Of a stretch of 64,000 bases of DNA, positions 42,722-51,104 are shown one piece after another. Each line of letters opens with the position of its first letter. Within the stretch, counting starts at the first letter, position 1. The notes beneath the pieces are model-generated. The model made no database searches, had not been told where the DNA came from, and saw only the letters and a list, made by a program, of their open reading frames with translations. The position numbers and the translations under genes are program-made. Source of the stretch: Bin87 sp965243255 (GTDB lineage: Bacteria > Chloroflexota > Dehalococcoidia > Lucifugimonadales > UBA3495); NCBI GenBank assembly GCA_965243255.1, contig CBDEUH010000004.1, positions 310,001 to 374,000 on the forward strand, written 5' to 3'.

Positions 42722-43963
42722 ATGCCAGTTGATTACTACGAAACCCTGGGTTTGGAGCGCGGAGCGAACGACGAAGAAATCCGTCGCGCCTTCCGCCGCA
42801 AGGCCATGGAGTTTCATCCGGACCGCAACAAGACGCCCGGCGCCGAAGATCGGTTCAAGGAAATCAACGAGGCCTACCAGGTACTCAGCGACCAGGAAAA
42901 ACGCGCCCGCTACGACCGCTTCGGCCACGCCGGCGTTAACGGCAACGACCGTCCCTTTGACGGTTTCGACCCCTTCGGCGGCTTCGGCGACATTTTCGAT
43001 ACCTTCTTCGGCGGTGGGGGGCGCACGGCCAACCAGCCCCGGGCCGGCGAGGACATCGCCCAACGCATCAACCTGAGCTTCGAGGAAGCGGTTTTCGGCT
43101 GTGAGAAGGATCTCGAGCTGAATCGGGTGGAACCCTGCCACCAGTGCTCCGGCGCCGGCAACGAACCGGGAACCCCGATCACCACCTGCCGCACGTGCAG
43201 CGGATCCGGTCAGGTGCGGCGAGCCCAGCGCAGCGTCTTCGGACAGTTTGCCGTTACCACGCCCTGCTCGGCCTGCAACGGGTCGGGTCGCGCCATCGAA
43301 ACCCCCTGCACCAACTGCCGGGGCCGTGGATTTGAGCGAAGGCGGCGCACCCGGACGGTTACCATCCCCGCCGGCATCGCCGACGGTATGCAGGTGCGCA
43401 TCACCGGCGAGGGCGACGCCGGCTCAAACGGCGGGCCCCCCGGCAATCTCTACGTGCAGGTACGCGTGCAGGAGCATCCGGTGTTCGTGCGCGATGAGGA
43501 CGACCTGGTGCTGCGCATGGCGATCAACATCGCCGAGGCGGCCCTGGGCTCAACCAAGTCGGTGCCCACCCTGGAAGGGGAGGACGTTGACCTCGAAATC
43601 CCCAGCGGCACGCATTCGGGCAACGTTTATCGGGTGCGCGGCCTGGGCGTGCCCCGCCTGCGTCGGGACGGCCGGCCCACCAACCGCCGCGGCGACATCC
43701 GGGTGGTGGTGGACGTGGACGTTCCCCAGCGGCTCAACAAGTACCAGCGCAAACTCCTGGAAGACTTGGCCTACTCCTTCGAGAACCGTGGCAAGGCTCC
43801 CCCGGCCGAGGCCGCCAGTAACGGCAAGGCGCGACCCAGCGCCCGCAGCAAGCCTGATAACACCCAGGAATCCGAGCCGGCCCCAACGGACGGAGCGGAT
43901 GAAGCCGCTGAAAACGACCGCCAAAAGGGCCTGTTCGACCGCATCAAGGACACGCTGACCTAG
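42722..43963 (+). CDS. dnaJ: Chaperone DnaJ
   Basis: 413 residues, complete type I DnaJ. J domain with the HPD triad (EFHPDRN near 34-40), a Gly/Phe-rich stretch (GFDPFGGFGDIFDTFFGGGG), four zinc motifs (CHQCSGAG, CRTCSGSG, CSACNGSG, CTNCRGRG) near 140-210, the C-terminal substrate domains with LEIPSGTHSGNVYRVRGLGV, and an extra acidic, low-complexity tail. It stimulates DnaK. dnaK and grpE are not adjacent; prmA follows after 19 bases, an order common in Gram-positive and Chloroflexi lineages. Confidence 0.97.
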   Translation: MPVDYYETLGLERGANDEEIRRAFRRKAMEFHPDRNKTPGAEDRFKEINEAYQVLSDQEKRARYDRFGHAGVNGNDRPFDGFDPFGGFGDIFDTFFGGGGRTANQPRAGEDIAQRINLSFEEAVFGCEKDLELNRVEPCHQCSGAGNEPGTPITTCRTCSGSGQVRRAQRSVFGQFAVTTPCSACNGSGRAIETPCTNCRGRGFERRRRTRTVTIPAGIADGMQVRITGEGDAGSNGGPPGNLYVQVRVQEHPVFVRDEDDLVLRMAINIAEAALGSTKSVPTLEGEDVDLEIPSGTHSGNVYRVRGLGVPRLRRDGRPTNRRGDIRVVVDVDVPQRLNKYQRKLLEDLAYSFENRGKAPPAEAASNGKARPSARSKPDNTQESEPAPTDGADEAAENDRQKGLFDRIKDTLT

Positions 43964-43982
43964 CCCGGCGACCCATTGCACT

Positions 43983-44855
43983 ATGTCCTGGCACGAGTTG
44001 AGCATCAGCGTACCCTTTGAGTACGTGGAGCCGGTTTCGTACCTGTTCGAGCGCTACGGCTACGGCTTGAGCGTCGAGACCCGGCCGGGCGATTGCGCCG
44101 TCTTGCGCTCCTACCTGCCCAGCCTGTCCCGGCAGCGGCTGGCCCACATCGAGGTCGGCGTCAAGCTGGCGTCCAGCGTCGCCGACCTGGGCGAGCTGGA
44201 AATCCGGCCCCTGGGAGAGGATGAGGATTGGCGCGATTCCTGGAAGCAGCATTTCACCCTGCTCCGGGTGGGCCGCACCCTGGTCGTCAAGCCGTCGTGG
44301 ATTGAATACGAAGCCCGCCAGGGCGACGTGGTCATTGACCTTGACCCCGGCCTCGCCTTCGGTACCGGCTACCACCCAACGACCTACTCCTGCCTTGAAG
44401 CCCTGGAGGAACTGATCAAACCGGACTCCACCGTGCTGGACGTGGGCACCGGATCGGGCATCCTGACCATAGCGGCGGTAAAGCTGGGCGCTGCCCACGT
44501 TACGGCGGTGGACATCGACAGCCACGCCGTTCGCGCCGCCCGCAAGAACTTCCGACGCACCGGCATCGCCCAGCGTGTCAACGCCGATTCGGGCAGCATA
44601 CCCGGCTCGGCCACGCGGGGCCGGATTTACGACGTGGCGGTCGCGAACATCAGCGCCCGCGGCATCCGCCTGGTCTCCCCGGCGATTCCCGAACTGCTCG
44701 CGCCGCAAGGCGTGTTCATCGCCTCGGGCATCATCGTGGAGCAACACGACCAGGCGGTCTCCGCCATCGCCGACGCCGGCATGGTGATTGACGAAATGCG
44801 GCAGCGGGAGGACTGGCTGACGATGCTGTGCCGTCCCGCAGCCCGGCCAGGATGA
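43983..44855 (+). CDS. prmA: Ribosomal protein L11 methyltransferase
   Basis: 290 residues. N-terminal L11-recognition domain (WHELSISVPFEYVEPVSYLF), linker with DPGLAFGTGYHPTTYSCLEA (the GTGxHxTT phrase specific to PrmA), then SAM motif I VLDVGTGSGILTIAAVKLGA, VTAVDIDSHAVRAARKNFRR, and motif IV VAVANISARGIRL, where NxxA is the usual catalytic loop. It trimethylates L11. The gene is in an operon with dnaJ upstream and the kinase-like gene four bases downstream. Confidence 0.94.
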   Translation: MSWHELSISVPFEYVEPVSYLFERYGYGLSVETRPGDCAVLRSYLPSLSRQRLAHIEVGVKLASSVADLGELEIRPLGEDEDWRDSWKQHFTLLRVGRTLVVKPSWIEYEARQGDVVIDLDPGLAFGTGYHPTTYSCLEALEELIKPDSTVLDVGTGSGILTIAAVKLGAAHVTAVDIDSHAVRAARKNFRRTGIAQRVNADSGSIPGSATRGRIYDVAVANISARGIRLVSPAIPELLAPQGVFIASGIIVEQHDQAVSAIADAGMVIDEMRQREDWLTMLCRPAARPG

Positions 44856-44859
44856 GCGG

Positions 44860-45888
44860 ATGGTGATGGAAACGGTTGCCCTGGACCGGTTCGAGCTGGT
44901 TGGCCCGCTGGGCAGCGGCGCCGACTACGACGTGCGCGCCGCCGTTGACCGGGAAACCGGCCAGCAGGTGGTGTTGAAGCGGCCTTCGCCCCAGGTGGTG
45001 CGCCGGCAGATGCACGGCCCCATCGAAGAGCGCACCGCCCGCACGCTGGAAGCCTACGACAAGGCCGGCCAGCATTGCGACGCTGTGCCCCGCGTCATCG
45101 GCGTTACCGAGGCGGGTATCCACGACGACTACTTTGGCGACGACCTGGGCCAGCCCTACCGGGTGCGAGTTGAGGAACTGGCGGCCGGCATTCCACTGGT
45201 GGGCGACCCGCGTAGCCGTATCCTGCGCGTTCCCATCGGCCTGGGCCAGAACCTGTTTGCGCTGCACCCGCTGGTAACGCCATCCGGGTCGGGCAGTTGG
45301 CCCGTGCAAGAACAGCTGCTGGCCGCCCAGGAGGTCTTTGAAGCCGCCGGCTACGCCCTGCTGGACCTCGGCCCGCACAACGTCTTTTACTCGCCGGGAA
45401 CCGGCCGCATCGCCCTGGTTGACGCCGGCGCCCTCACCGGGCCGGGCGTGGATCGAACCCAGGCGAACCGGGGCCCCCAGGACGTTCACGACTTCTACCT
45501 GGAGATGCTGAAGTTCTACGTTACGCCGGATTTGCCCCCGTCTGACGCGGCCGGCTACTATGACCCCTACAACCAGCGCCCGGTGATATCCCTGGAGCAG
45601 GAATGCGACGATTTAAGCCGCGCCTTCGCTTCGGCCGACGACAGCCTGCGGGGGCCGGCCACGGCGTGCGTCCAGCGCGTGCGGGCAAGAGGCTACGGAT
45701 CGGTGGCAGAGTTCGGACGGGACTTGCGGGAATGCCTGGCTGTGATTACCATTCGCAACGAGAGAATGGCCGCCCGGAGCGCCGCCGCGGACGCTTGGCA
45801 AACGGCGTTGCACCGGCTCACCGAAAGCCACTGGACACGTTACCAATTCGACGCAGAGGCCGAGCTTGCCGAACTCTCTGCGCAATAA
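44860..45888 (+). CDS. Atypical protein-kinase-fold protein
   Basis: 342 residues. A kinase-like core can be traced: glycine loop GPLGSG at 15-20, VAIK-type Lys40 in QQVVLKRP, catalytic-loop remnant LLDLGPHNVF at 167-176 (Asp169 and Asn174 kept, while His-Arg and the following Lys of HRDLKxxN are lost), and metal Asp188 in LVDAGAL in place of DFG. The remaining Lys/Asp/Asn/Asp set could support phosphotransfer. The tail helix includes VITIRNERMAARSAAADAWQ. It precedes a PP2C-like phosphatase gene by 33 bases, so the two may act as an opposed kinase-phosphatase pair. Substrate unknown. Confidence 0.72.
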   Translation: MVMETVALDRFELVGPLGSGADYDVRAAVDRETGQQVVLKRPSPQVVRRQMHGPIEERTARTLEAYDKAGQHCDAVPRVIGVTEAGIHDDYFGDDLGQPYRVRVEELAAGIPLVGDPRSRILRVPIGLGQNLFALHPLVTPSGSGSWPVQEQLLAAQEVFEAAGYALLDLGPHNVFYSPGTGRIALVDAGALTGPGVDRTQANRGPQDVHDFYLEMLKFYVTPDLPPSDAAGYYDPYNQRPVISLEQECDDLSRAFASADDSLRGPATACVQRVRARGYGSVAEFGRDLRECLAVITIRNERMAARSAAADAWQTALHRLTESHWTRYQFDAEAELAELSAQ

Positions 45889-45921
45889 TCACAGTCCAAT
45901 ACACAGTGAGGGTTGAAGCGT

Positions 45922-46599
45922 ATGCTGACCAGTTCGTTGGCAATTCTTCATGACAACAGTTCCCACGGCGAGGATAACTATCTGACCAGAGACCTGGGCG
46001 ATGGCAACTTTCTGGACGTCGTGCTGGACGGCGTAACCGGCCACGGCGGCGATGAAGCCAGCGGCTCCGTCGCCGACGGGTTGAACCGGGCCGACATCTC
46101 CGGCCCCGACGACATCGTTGCCGTGCTGGAAGAGATGAACGCCGAGTTTCACCAGGTAGGCGGCGGACGTTTCCTGCTGACCACGGCGTCGGCGGCCCTG
46201 TACCTCAACGGACGGCTGCACATCGTTTCCGTGGGCGACAGCCCCATTTACCTCATCCGTCCCGACGGCTATCAGCAGTACAGCGGACGCATCGGCGGCC
46301 TCATCCGCCTGGGAGTGTCCAAAGCGGTGGGCGCGGAAGCGACGCTGTCGGTGTTCCAGACTGAGGCTGAGCTGTCCCCGTCCGACCGGCTGGTCAGTTG
46401 CACGGACGGCGTCAGCGATAACCTGCTGGGCGAGGAGCTGATGGAGATTGTGCGGGGCGCGCCCAACGCCGAGGCCGCTTCGGAGCAGGTCAAGGCGCTG
46501 GTGGACCAGCACATCGAACAGGGCCGGGACATCCGGTTCCGCGGCGGACGGTTCCGCCACGACGACGAGACTGCGATCTTCCGGTTCTTCTCAGGATGA
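45922..46599 (+). CDS. PP2C-like serine/threonine phosphatase
   Basis: 225 residues from ATG at 45922 (GAGGG nine bases upstream; a TTG at 45913 is too close to it). PP2C pattern: HGEDNYLTRDLGDGNFLDVV, LDGVTGHGG with the metal Asp-Gly, LTTASAALYLNGRLHIVSVG, GDSPIYLIRPDGY, LVSCTDGVSDNL, and DDETAIFRF with the last Asp-Asp. The usual first RxxNED is HGEDNY. It should dephosphorylate the product of the upstream kinase-like gene or another target. Its stop overlaps the MFS start by 4 bases. Confidence 0.85.
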   Translation: MLTSSLAILHDNSSHGEDNYLTRDLGDGNFLDVVLDGVTGHGGDEASGSVADGLNRADISGPDDIVAVLEEMNAEFHQVGGGRFLLTTASAALYLNGRLHIVSVGDSPIYLIRPDGYQQYSGRIGGLIRLGVSKAVGAEATLSVFQTEAELSPSDRLVSCTDGVSDNLLGEELMEIVRGAPNAEAASEQVKALVDQHIEQGRDIRFRGGRFRHDDETAIFRFFSG

Positions 46600-47855
46600 A
46601 TCAGCCCGATACTGCGGGCGCGCCGGCCGGGCCGCCCCTGGCGCTGGGTGGACGGGTAATCCTGCCCGGATTATCCGTTGGCCACGTTGTGTTTCACTGG
46701 ATCGTGCAGAGCTTCGTGGTCGTGCTGCCCGAGATCCAGGCGTCCTTCGGCCTGAGTCCCGTGGGCGTCGGCGGCGTGATGACGGCCCGCGAGCTGGCCG
46801 CCGGCGTGGTTGCCCTCCCCGGCGGCATCGTGGTGGACGTGGTGCGACGCTACTGGGGCCTCGTGCTGGCCGGATGCCTCGCCGCCTGCGCCCTGGGCGC
46901 GCTGGTGATGGGCGTTTGGCCGTCCCTGGGAGTGTCGCCGCTGTACTCCCTGATCCTCGTGGGCATGGCGGTGGTTGCTATCTCCCATTCCATCTGGCAC
47001 CTGCCGGCGTCGGCGTCCCTGTCCCATCACTACCAGGAAAGGCGCGGGATGGCTTTGTCCTTCCACGGCGTGGGCGGCAGCGTCGGCGACGTGGCCGGGC
47101 CCATCGCCACCGGCGCGCTGCTCCTGATCCTGACCTGGGACAAGCTGCTCAGCATCTACGCCGTGGCGCCCCTGGGTTTGGGGCTGCTGGCTATCTGGGC
47201 CTTCCGCAACATCGGGCGCGGGCGGGAGGACGAGGACAGCATTGCCCTCGCCAGCCGGGTCGAAGCCACCAAAGAGCTGCTGAAAAACCCCGCACTTTGG
47301 GGATTGACGGTGGTGCGCGGATTTCGGGGAATGGCGCTGGTGGCGCTGGTAACCATCCTGCCCCTGTACCTGCACCACGACCTGGGATTGAGCGAGGTTT
47401 CCCGGGGGTTTCACATCGGCCTGCTCATTGCCGTCGGGCTAGTGGCCAAAACCGGGGCCGGTTATCTCTCGGACCGGTTGGGCCGCAAGCAGGTGTTGGT
47501 GCCCGGGCTGGTCTGGTCGTGCCTGGTGGCGCTGTCGCTGCTGGTCTTCGACTCCGGAATCATGCTCACCGTCGCCATCGCGCTGCTGGGGCTGTTTCTC
47601 TACCCCGACCAACCCATCCTGAACGCCGCCGTGTTCGACGTGATCGGCCGAGAGGTGGCGTCAACCGGCCTCGGCGTGGTCGCCTTCGCCAGCTTCCTGA
47701 TGGGAGCGGCCTCTCCGCTGATTGCCGGCGCCCTCTACGAATCCGGCGGCTTTGAAGCCGCGGTGTACTACGTCGCCGCCCTGTTCGCCGCGTCAGCCGC
47801 CCTCTTCCTCATACTCCCCCTCGCGAAAACAACCCGCCCCCAACAGGATGAGTGA
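46596..47855 (+). CDS. MFS transporter
   Basis: 419 residues with about 12 TM segments in two halves. VHFWIVQ-like TM1, then the loop 2-3 region LPGGIVVDVVRRYWGLVLAG, a relaxed version of the MFS motif A; the second copy is clearer in GLVAKTGAGYLSDRLGRKQV (GxxSDrxGRK). The central loop is acidic (GREDEDSIA). Overlaps the phosphatase by ATGA, so it belongs to the dnaJ-prmA-kinase-phosphatase transcript. It could be a regulated exporter or uptake system; cargo unknown. Confidence 0.9.
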   Translation: MNQPDTAGAPAGPPLALGGRVILPGLSVGHVVFHWIVQSFVVVLPEIQASFGLSPVGVGGVMTARELAAGVVALPGGIVVDVVRRYWGLVLAGCLAACALGALVMGVWPSLGVSPLYSLILVGMAVVAISHSIWHLPASASLSHHYQERRGMALSFHGVGGSVGDVAGPIATGALLLILTWDKLLSIYAVAPLGLGLLAIWAFRNIGRGREDEDSIALASRVEATKELLKNPALWGLTVVRGFRGMALVALVTILPLYLHHDLGLSEVSRGFHIGLLIAVGLVAKTGAGYLSDRLGRKQVLVPGLVWSCLVALSLLVFDSGIMLTVAIALLGLFLYPDQPILNAAVFDVIGREVASTGLGVVAFASFLMGAASPLIAGALYESGGFEAAVYYVAALFAASAALFLILPLAKTTRPQQDE

Positions 47856-47881
47856 AGCTGGTTGCCCGAGGCTAGCCTATT

Positions 47882-48901
47882 CTACAGACCGCCGCCCGAC
47901 ATCCGCAAAGTATGGTTGAAAATCTCGTCGAAAAACTCCGTCTGGCGTGTCTCGCTAGACAGGAGTTCAACTAGATCAAAGTCTTTCTCAAAGAGCCGGC
48001 TTTGGTCAAGACGCCGTCGCATTTCCGCAGTGATTGCGCCGGCAACGAGAAAGTTCTTGCAGCGTGTATTAACCTCGATCGCTGCCTGTGCCGACTTCTC
48101 AGCCGCTCCCAGCCGTTCCAACGCGCCGGCCGGGTCAATTCCGCCTTTGACTTCGATGGTAGCCTCCAGCATTTCGCCACGCAGAAAAGCGACATCGGGT
48201 TCGGAGCTGAACTCCATCACAATGCCATCTGACAGGATGTAGCGTCCGTTGGCCGGACTGTCTGGCAAGTCAACGGTGCCGGTATATTCCGGGTCAACTA
48301 GCAATCTGGCCTCAACGACGAACTCTAGCAATAGACGGCGTAGCCTCCGTTCCGGCAGCGCTCCCAGCCTGTTGCGCATGGAGCCGTCAAACGAAATTCC
48401 CATCGAGGCGATGATATTCCGATAGCCGTTTTCCAGCGTCCAGTCGGCGGTGTTTTCAATAATGGACGAAATAAAGCAGTTGTACAGGCTGGCTACCTGC
48501 CGCGCCGATTCCTCGGACACGCGCGGCTTGCGTGCCCTCGTTTCCGGTTCACGCTCCCAGGTGCTTACGGAGAGCGCCTGCTCTTGGACTTCTTTGAGAG
48601 AGAGGCCGCTGAAGCCTCGGTAATACAACGATGTGAAAGGTTCCTCTACTAGCATTTCGGGATGGCAAAATACTTGGGCCGGCCCCAAGCCACGACCATG
48701 CACGTATTCCCATGCGGATTGTGAAATCAGGTAGTTTTCAATCGGCTCCGCGAACTCGAACCCGTCGGCCAGCGATGCCACCGCTTCCCGCGTTCGCACG
48801 TCAAGCCGCCGTTGCAGAACTCGCGTCAAATCCTGGGAGCGCAACTCGCGGGTAAATCTGCGATAGTCCTGGTTCACCTTCGCACCCACCAGTACACGCA
48901 C
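47882..48901 (-). CDS. Type II restriction endonuclease (possibly XcyI-like)
   Basis: 339 residues. The catalytic pattern of a PD-(D/E)xK nuclease is visible: Pro235-Asp236 in SEPDVAFL, then Glu250-Val-Lys252 in MLEATIEVKGG. The rest, such as SIIENTADWTLENGYRNIIA and SLYNCFISSIIENT, is helical. It resembles in length and layout the XcyI family that cuts CCCGGG, but I cannot confirm this by eye. It starts 28 bases inside the end of the methyltransferase gene, so it is translated after the modification enzyme, the safe order for an R-M system. Confidence 0.72.
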   Translation of the reverse strand: MRVLVGAKVNQDYRRFTRELRSQDLTRVLQRRLDVRTREAVASLADGFEFAEPIENYLISQSAWEYVHGRGLGPAQVFCHPEMLVEEPFTSLYYRGFSGLSLKEVQEQALSVSTWEREPETRARKPRVSEESARQVASLYNCFISSIIENTADWTLENGYRNIIASMGISFDGSMRNRLGALPERRLRRLLLEFVVEARLLVDPEYTGTVDLPDSPANGRYILSDGIVMEFSSEPDVAFLRGEMLEATIEVKGGIDPAGALERLGAAEKSAQAAIEVNTRCKNFLVAGAITAEMRRRLDQSRLFEKDFDLVELLSSETRQTEFFDEIFNHTLRMSGGGL

Positions 48902-50286
48902 TTCCGCAGTTCCCTGCGCCCGAAACGCCCCATCTGCTGGCTGGCGTTGCCCTTTCCCCTCGCCAAAGTCCAGATGGCTTCAGTCCTGAATCCGCACTGT
49001 TCGGCCAGGTCGGACAGAATCAAGTCCACGGGCACCTCTTCACTGTGATACTGCACGTTGTCGTTCACCATGAAAACCGACGCTCCGGGACGACACAGCC
49101 GGGAAAGCTCGGCAATCACTACGGCCATCTCCATGAAATAATTCCGAACCAGACGGATGACGTGGGGATTGGGCAGTTCCTTCCGCGCATTGGCCCTTTC
49201 CAGGGCAACCGTGATTTCGGTAATGGCCGGGTGTCGGTCAAAACGGGCCAGCGCGTCGGCGTGTCCGTCGGCCAACTGGTCCCGCTTGGAACGGTTCTCG
49301 ACGGTGGCCGACAGCAGACGCTGGCGCAGTTCGCTGATCTTCCGGTTGTCATAACCGAGCCAGGCTAATTCCAGCGCGTATGTCCGGGTGTAGTCGTAGC
49401 GGTTGGCGTAGGGCGGCGAAGTGATTACAGCGTCAACGGATTCGTCCGGCAAACCCGGCAATGCGTCGTAGCACGAACCTTCAATCATGCTGACCCGATT
49501 GGCATGGCATATCTTCGCCAAAGTGGGCAAGTCGCCGGCTATTGCCGACAGTTTTTCTTCCAGCGATGCGGGATACGACTGTACGCTCCGTTTCTCCATG
49601 CGCGCCTTCAAATTGCGCCCGGAGCGATGATCCCAGCGCAGATATTGGCCGTCCTTGCTGGTCCAACTGGCATCCTCTAGCGCGGCGATTGCCGCTAGCT
49701 CTAACAGGTCCGTTTCCGGGCCGGGGTCGGATTCACGCAAGTGTTTGCGGACGGCGGCAACCGCATCTTCCGCAGCCGGCGGAAACGCCTGCTCCGTGAT
49801 GCGGATGTGGGGAAATCGGTCGCCGGCCAGCAGGTCATCGGCGTCTGTTGACCCGGCGCATTTCAGCAGTTCCTCGGCCCGCCTGCGGAACCGCTCTGGA
49901 CAAACCGACCCGGCGGCCAGCACCCCATTGGCGACGCGTAAACCCACCGGCAAAATCTCAACACCGATGCCATGCCAGCCCTTCGTCGACGCCGTGATGG
50001 GCGCGGTGCCGGTGCCGGCAAAAGGATCCAGCAGATGCCCCTGATCGGGAAGGAACCCCATCAGGTAACGCACCAATTCGGCGCTGAACCCCTCTTTGAA
50101 CTTGAACCAGCGAAATCCCGGGGCCTCTCGGTTGGACTGCCACGATACCAGCTGACGAGAGAGGTCGGGGTTGACTGAAATACGGTCTCCAAAGCGTGCC
50201 AGCAGAACATCCCGCTGGAACGTCCCATTGTACTCGTCGGTAGTGGCAAGCAGCGGGTAGCCAGTAGCGTTGGTAAGGGTAGCCAT
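48874..50286 (-). CDS. Type II DNA methyltransferase (SPPY type)
   Basis: 470 residues from ATG at 50286. AdoMet motif I DPFAGTG at 87-93 and catalytic motif IV TSPPYANRYDY at 289-299. SPPY usually marks N4-cytosine methylation, consistent with a CCCGGG-type system, though N6-adenine is not excluded. The roughly 200 residues between the motifs would hold the target-recognition domain, the alpha order, which is uncommon for SPPY enzymes. The C-terminal VFMVNDNVQYHSEEV continues the Rossmann fold. It overlaps the endonuclease gene by 28 bases. Confidence 0.88.
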   Translation of the reverse strand: MATLTNATGYPLLATTDEYNGTFQRDVLLARFGDRISVNPDLSRQLVSWQSNREAPGFRWFKFKEGFSAELVRYLMGFLPDQGHLLDPFAGTGTAPITASTKGWHGIGVEILPVGLRVANGVLAAGSVCPERFRRRAEELLKCAGSTDADDLLAGDRFPHIRITEQAFPPAAEDAVAAVRKHLRESDPGPETDLLELAAIAALEDASWTSKDGQYLRWDHRSGRNLKARMEKRSVQSYPASLEEKLSAIAGDLPTLAKICHANRVSMIEGSCYDALPGLPDESVDAVITSPPYANRYDYTRTYALELAWLGYDNRKISELRQRLLSATVENRSKRDQLADGHADALARFDRHPAITEITVALERANARKELPNPHVIRLVRNYFMEMAVVIAELSRLCRPGASVFMVNDNVQYHSEEVPVDLILSDLAEQCGFRTEAIWTLARGKGNASQQMGRFGRRELRKCVYWWVRR

Positions 50287-50387
50287 CCTGATGTCCAATC
50301 CCGGATAGAAGGGCGGCAGTCTTTTTCTCGTTGCTATCGACCTTCGCCCAAACTGACAGCGCGACACTCCTTTGCGCTGCCGTCAGT

Positions 50388-50416
50388 ATGCTATCACCGC
50401 CGGCAGGTGCTGTCAT
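50388..50416 (-). promoter_or_regulatory. Weak candidate promoter for the R-M operon
   Basis: On the minus strand, ATGACA (50416-50411), a 17-bp spacer, and TAGCAT (50393-50388). The first copy of the CTGTCAT direct repeat overlaps its -35, which would suit autoregulation by the methyltransferase or by an unknown factor. No controller (C) protein gene is present. Confidence 0.35.
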
Positions 50417-50461
50417 GATCCGCCTGTCATAAAAAAACATCTCCAAAACCACCGACGACGG

Positions 50462-50495
50462 CCTATTGACAATAGGCAGAACGTCCGTTCATAAT
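50462..50495 (+). promoter_or_regulatory. Strong promoter-like site with inverted repeat over the -35
   Basis: Perfect TTGACA at 50466-50471, an 18-bp spacer, and CATAAT at 50490-50495, reading rightwards. The -35 is embedded in CCTATTGACAATAGG (50462-50476), a perfect 7-bp inverted repeat around one base, which would be an operator placed to block RNA polymerase. The next start codon on this strand is ino1, about 600 bases away, so the transcript is a long leader or a separate RNA. Confidence 0.65.
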
Positions 50496-50622
50496 GCCCC
50501 CATCACTAGTGAAACCATCGGTATTCCACAGCCTGCAACGAGGTAAATCAAGAACCTACCACTTACCCGGTTCGTTCGGTCGTCAACGGCCACAACCGTC
50601 AGCAAATCCTAACCACGCACGC

Positions 50623-50820
50623 CGGTGCGGTCACAGCTGCCATTGACGGATAACAGATCGCCGTCACAAACACTGGAAGTGACAACGGTGCGGCCACAGC
50701 TGCCATTGGCGGATAACAGATGACCGTCATAGACACCGGAAGTGGCAACGGCGCGATACCACTGCGGCCATTGGCGGAGAACTGACTGCCGTCACAAAAA
50801 CACCTATGTGGAAGTGCGTA
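50623..50820. repeat. ~63-bp tandem repeat, three copies
   Basis: Copies begin at 50623, 50686 and 50749. The first two are nearly identical (shared phrases CACAGCTGCCATTG and GCGGATAACAGAT or its GACGG variant, ending GGAAGTG) with an exact 63-bp period. The third keeps CCATTGGCGGA and CCGTCACAAA but has small insertions and changes. Unit length is a multiple of three, but neither strand shows a credible gene. It lies between the R-M operon and ino1. Confidence 0.85.
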
Positions 50821-51104
50821 ACCAACCCCCGGCCGTGGGGCTGACAACGACCACCTTACCTCTCGCAGGCTACCCAACAACACTACCAACAGGAGGCCAA
50901 CCCCAACCAACACCCCAATCCCAAAAGTCCTGCTTCTGATAATCCCCGGCCAACCCCCACCCCGCCGGCATCCCCCGCTGGCAAGGCGGGTGTGTTAGAC
51001 TATCCGGCAGTGCAATGCAGCAGGTTCCGGCTGCCAAGAGCCGGGACCGCTGGCTATCCGCCGCGGCCACGGTTCCCACGGCCTCAGTTCAAGGAGAATG
51101 GAAA

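Larger units (their letters stand above)
50287..51104. other. 818-bp intergenic region between the R-M pair and ino1
   Basis: No credible gene. It holds, from left to right: the leader of the methyltransferase; a direct repeat CTGTCAT at 50410-50416 and 50424-50430; a strong plus-strand promoter-like site at 50466-50495 with an inverted repeat across its -35; about 125 bases of plain sequence; the ~63-bp tandem repeat array at 50623-50820; a polypurine/polypyrimidine stretch near 50880-50960; and a small CCCGC/GCGGG hairpin near 50973-50990 before the ino1 ribosome-binding site. Confidence 0.7.

Noticed and set aside
50623..50820. Possible CRISPR array
   Set aside because: Units abut without unique spacers, the period is ~63 bp, and no cas genes are nearby.
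50599..50913. 104-codon minus-strand frame with a repeated 21-residue phrase
   Set aside because: The repetition comes from the ~63-bp DNA repeats; no ribosome-binding site and no conserved-looking domain.
51015..51104. N-terminal extension of inositol-1-phosphate synthase from an ATG
   Set aside because: TTG at 51105 has an ideal ribosome site and gives the conserved N-terminus.
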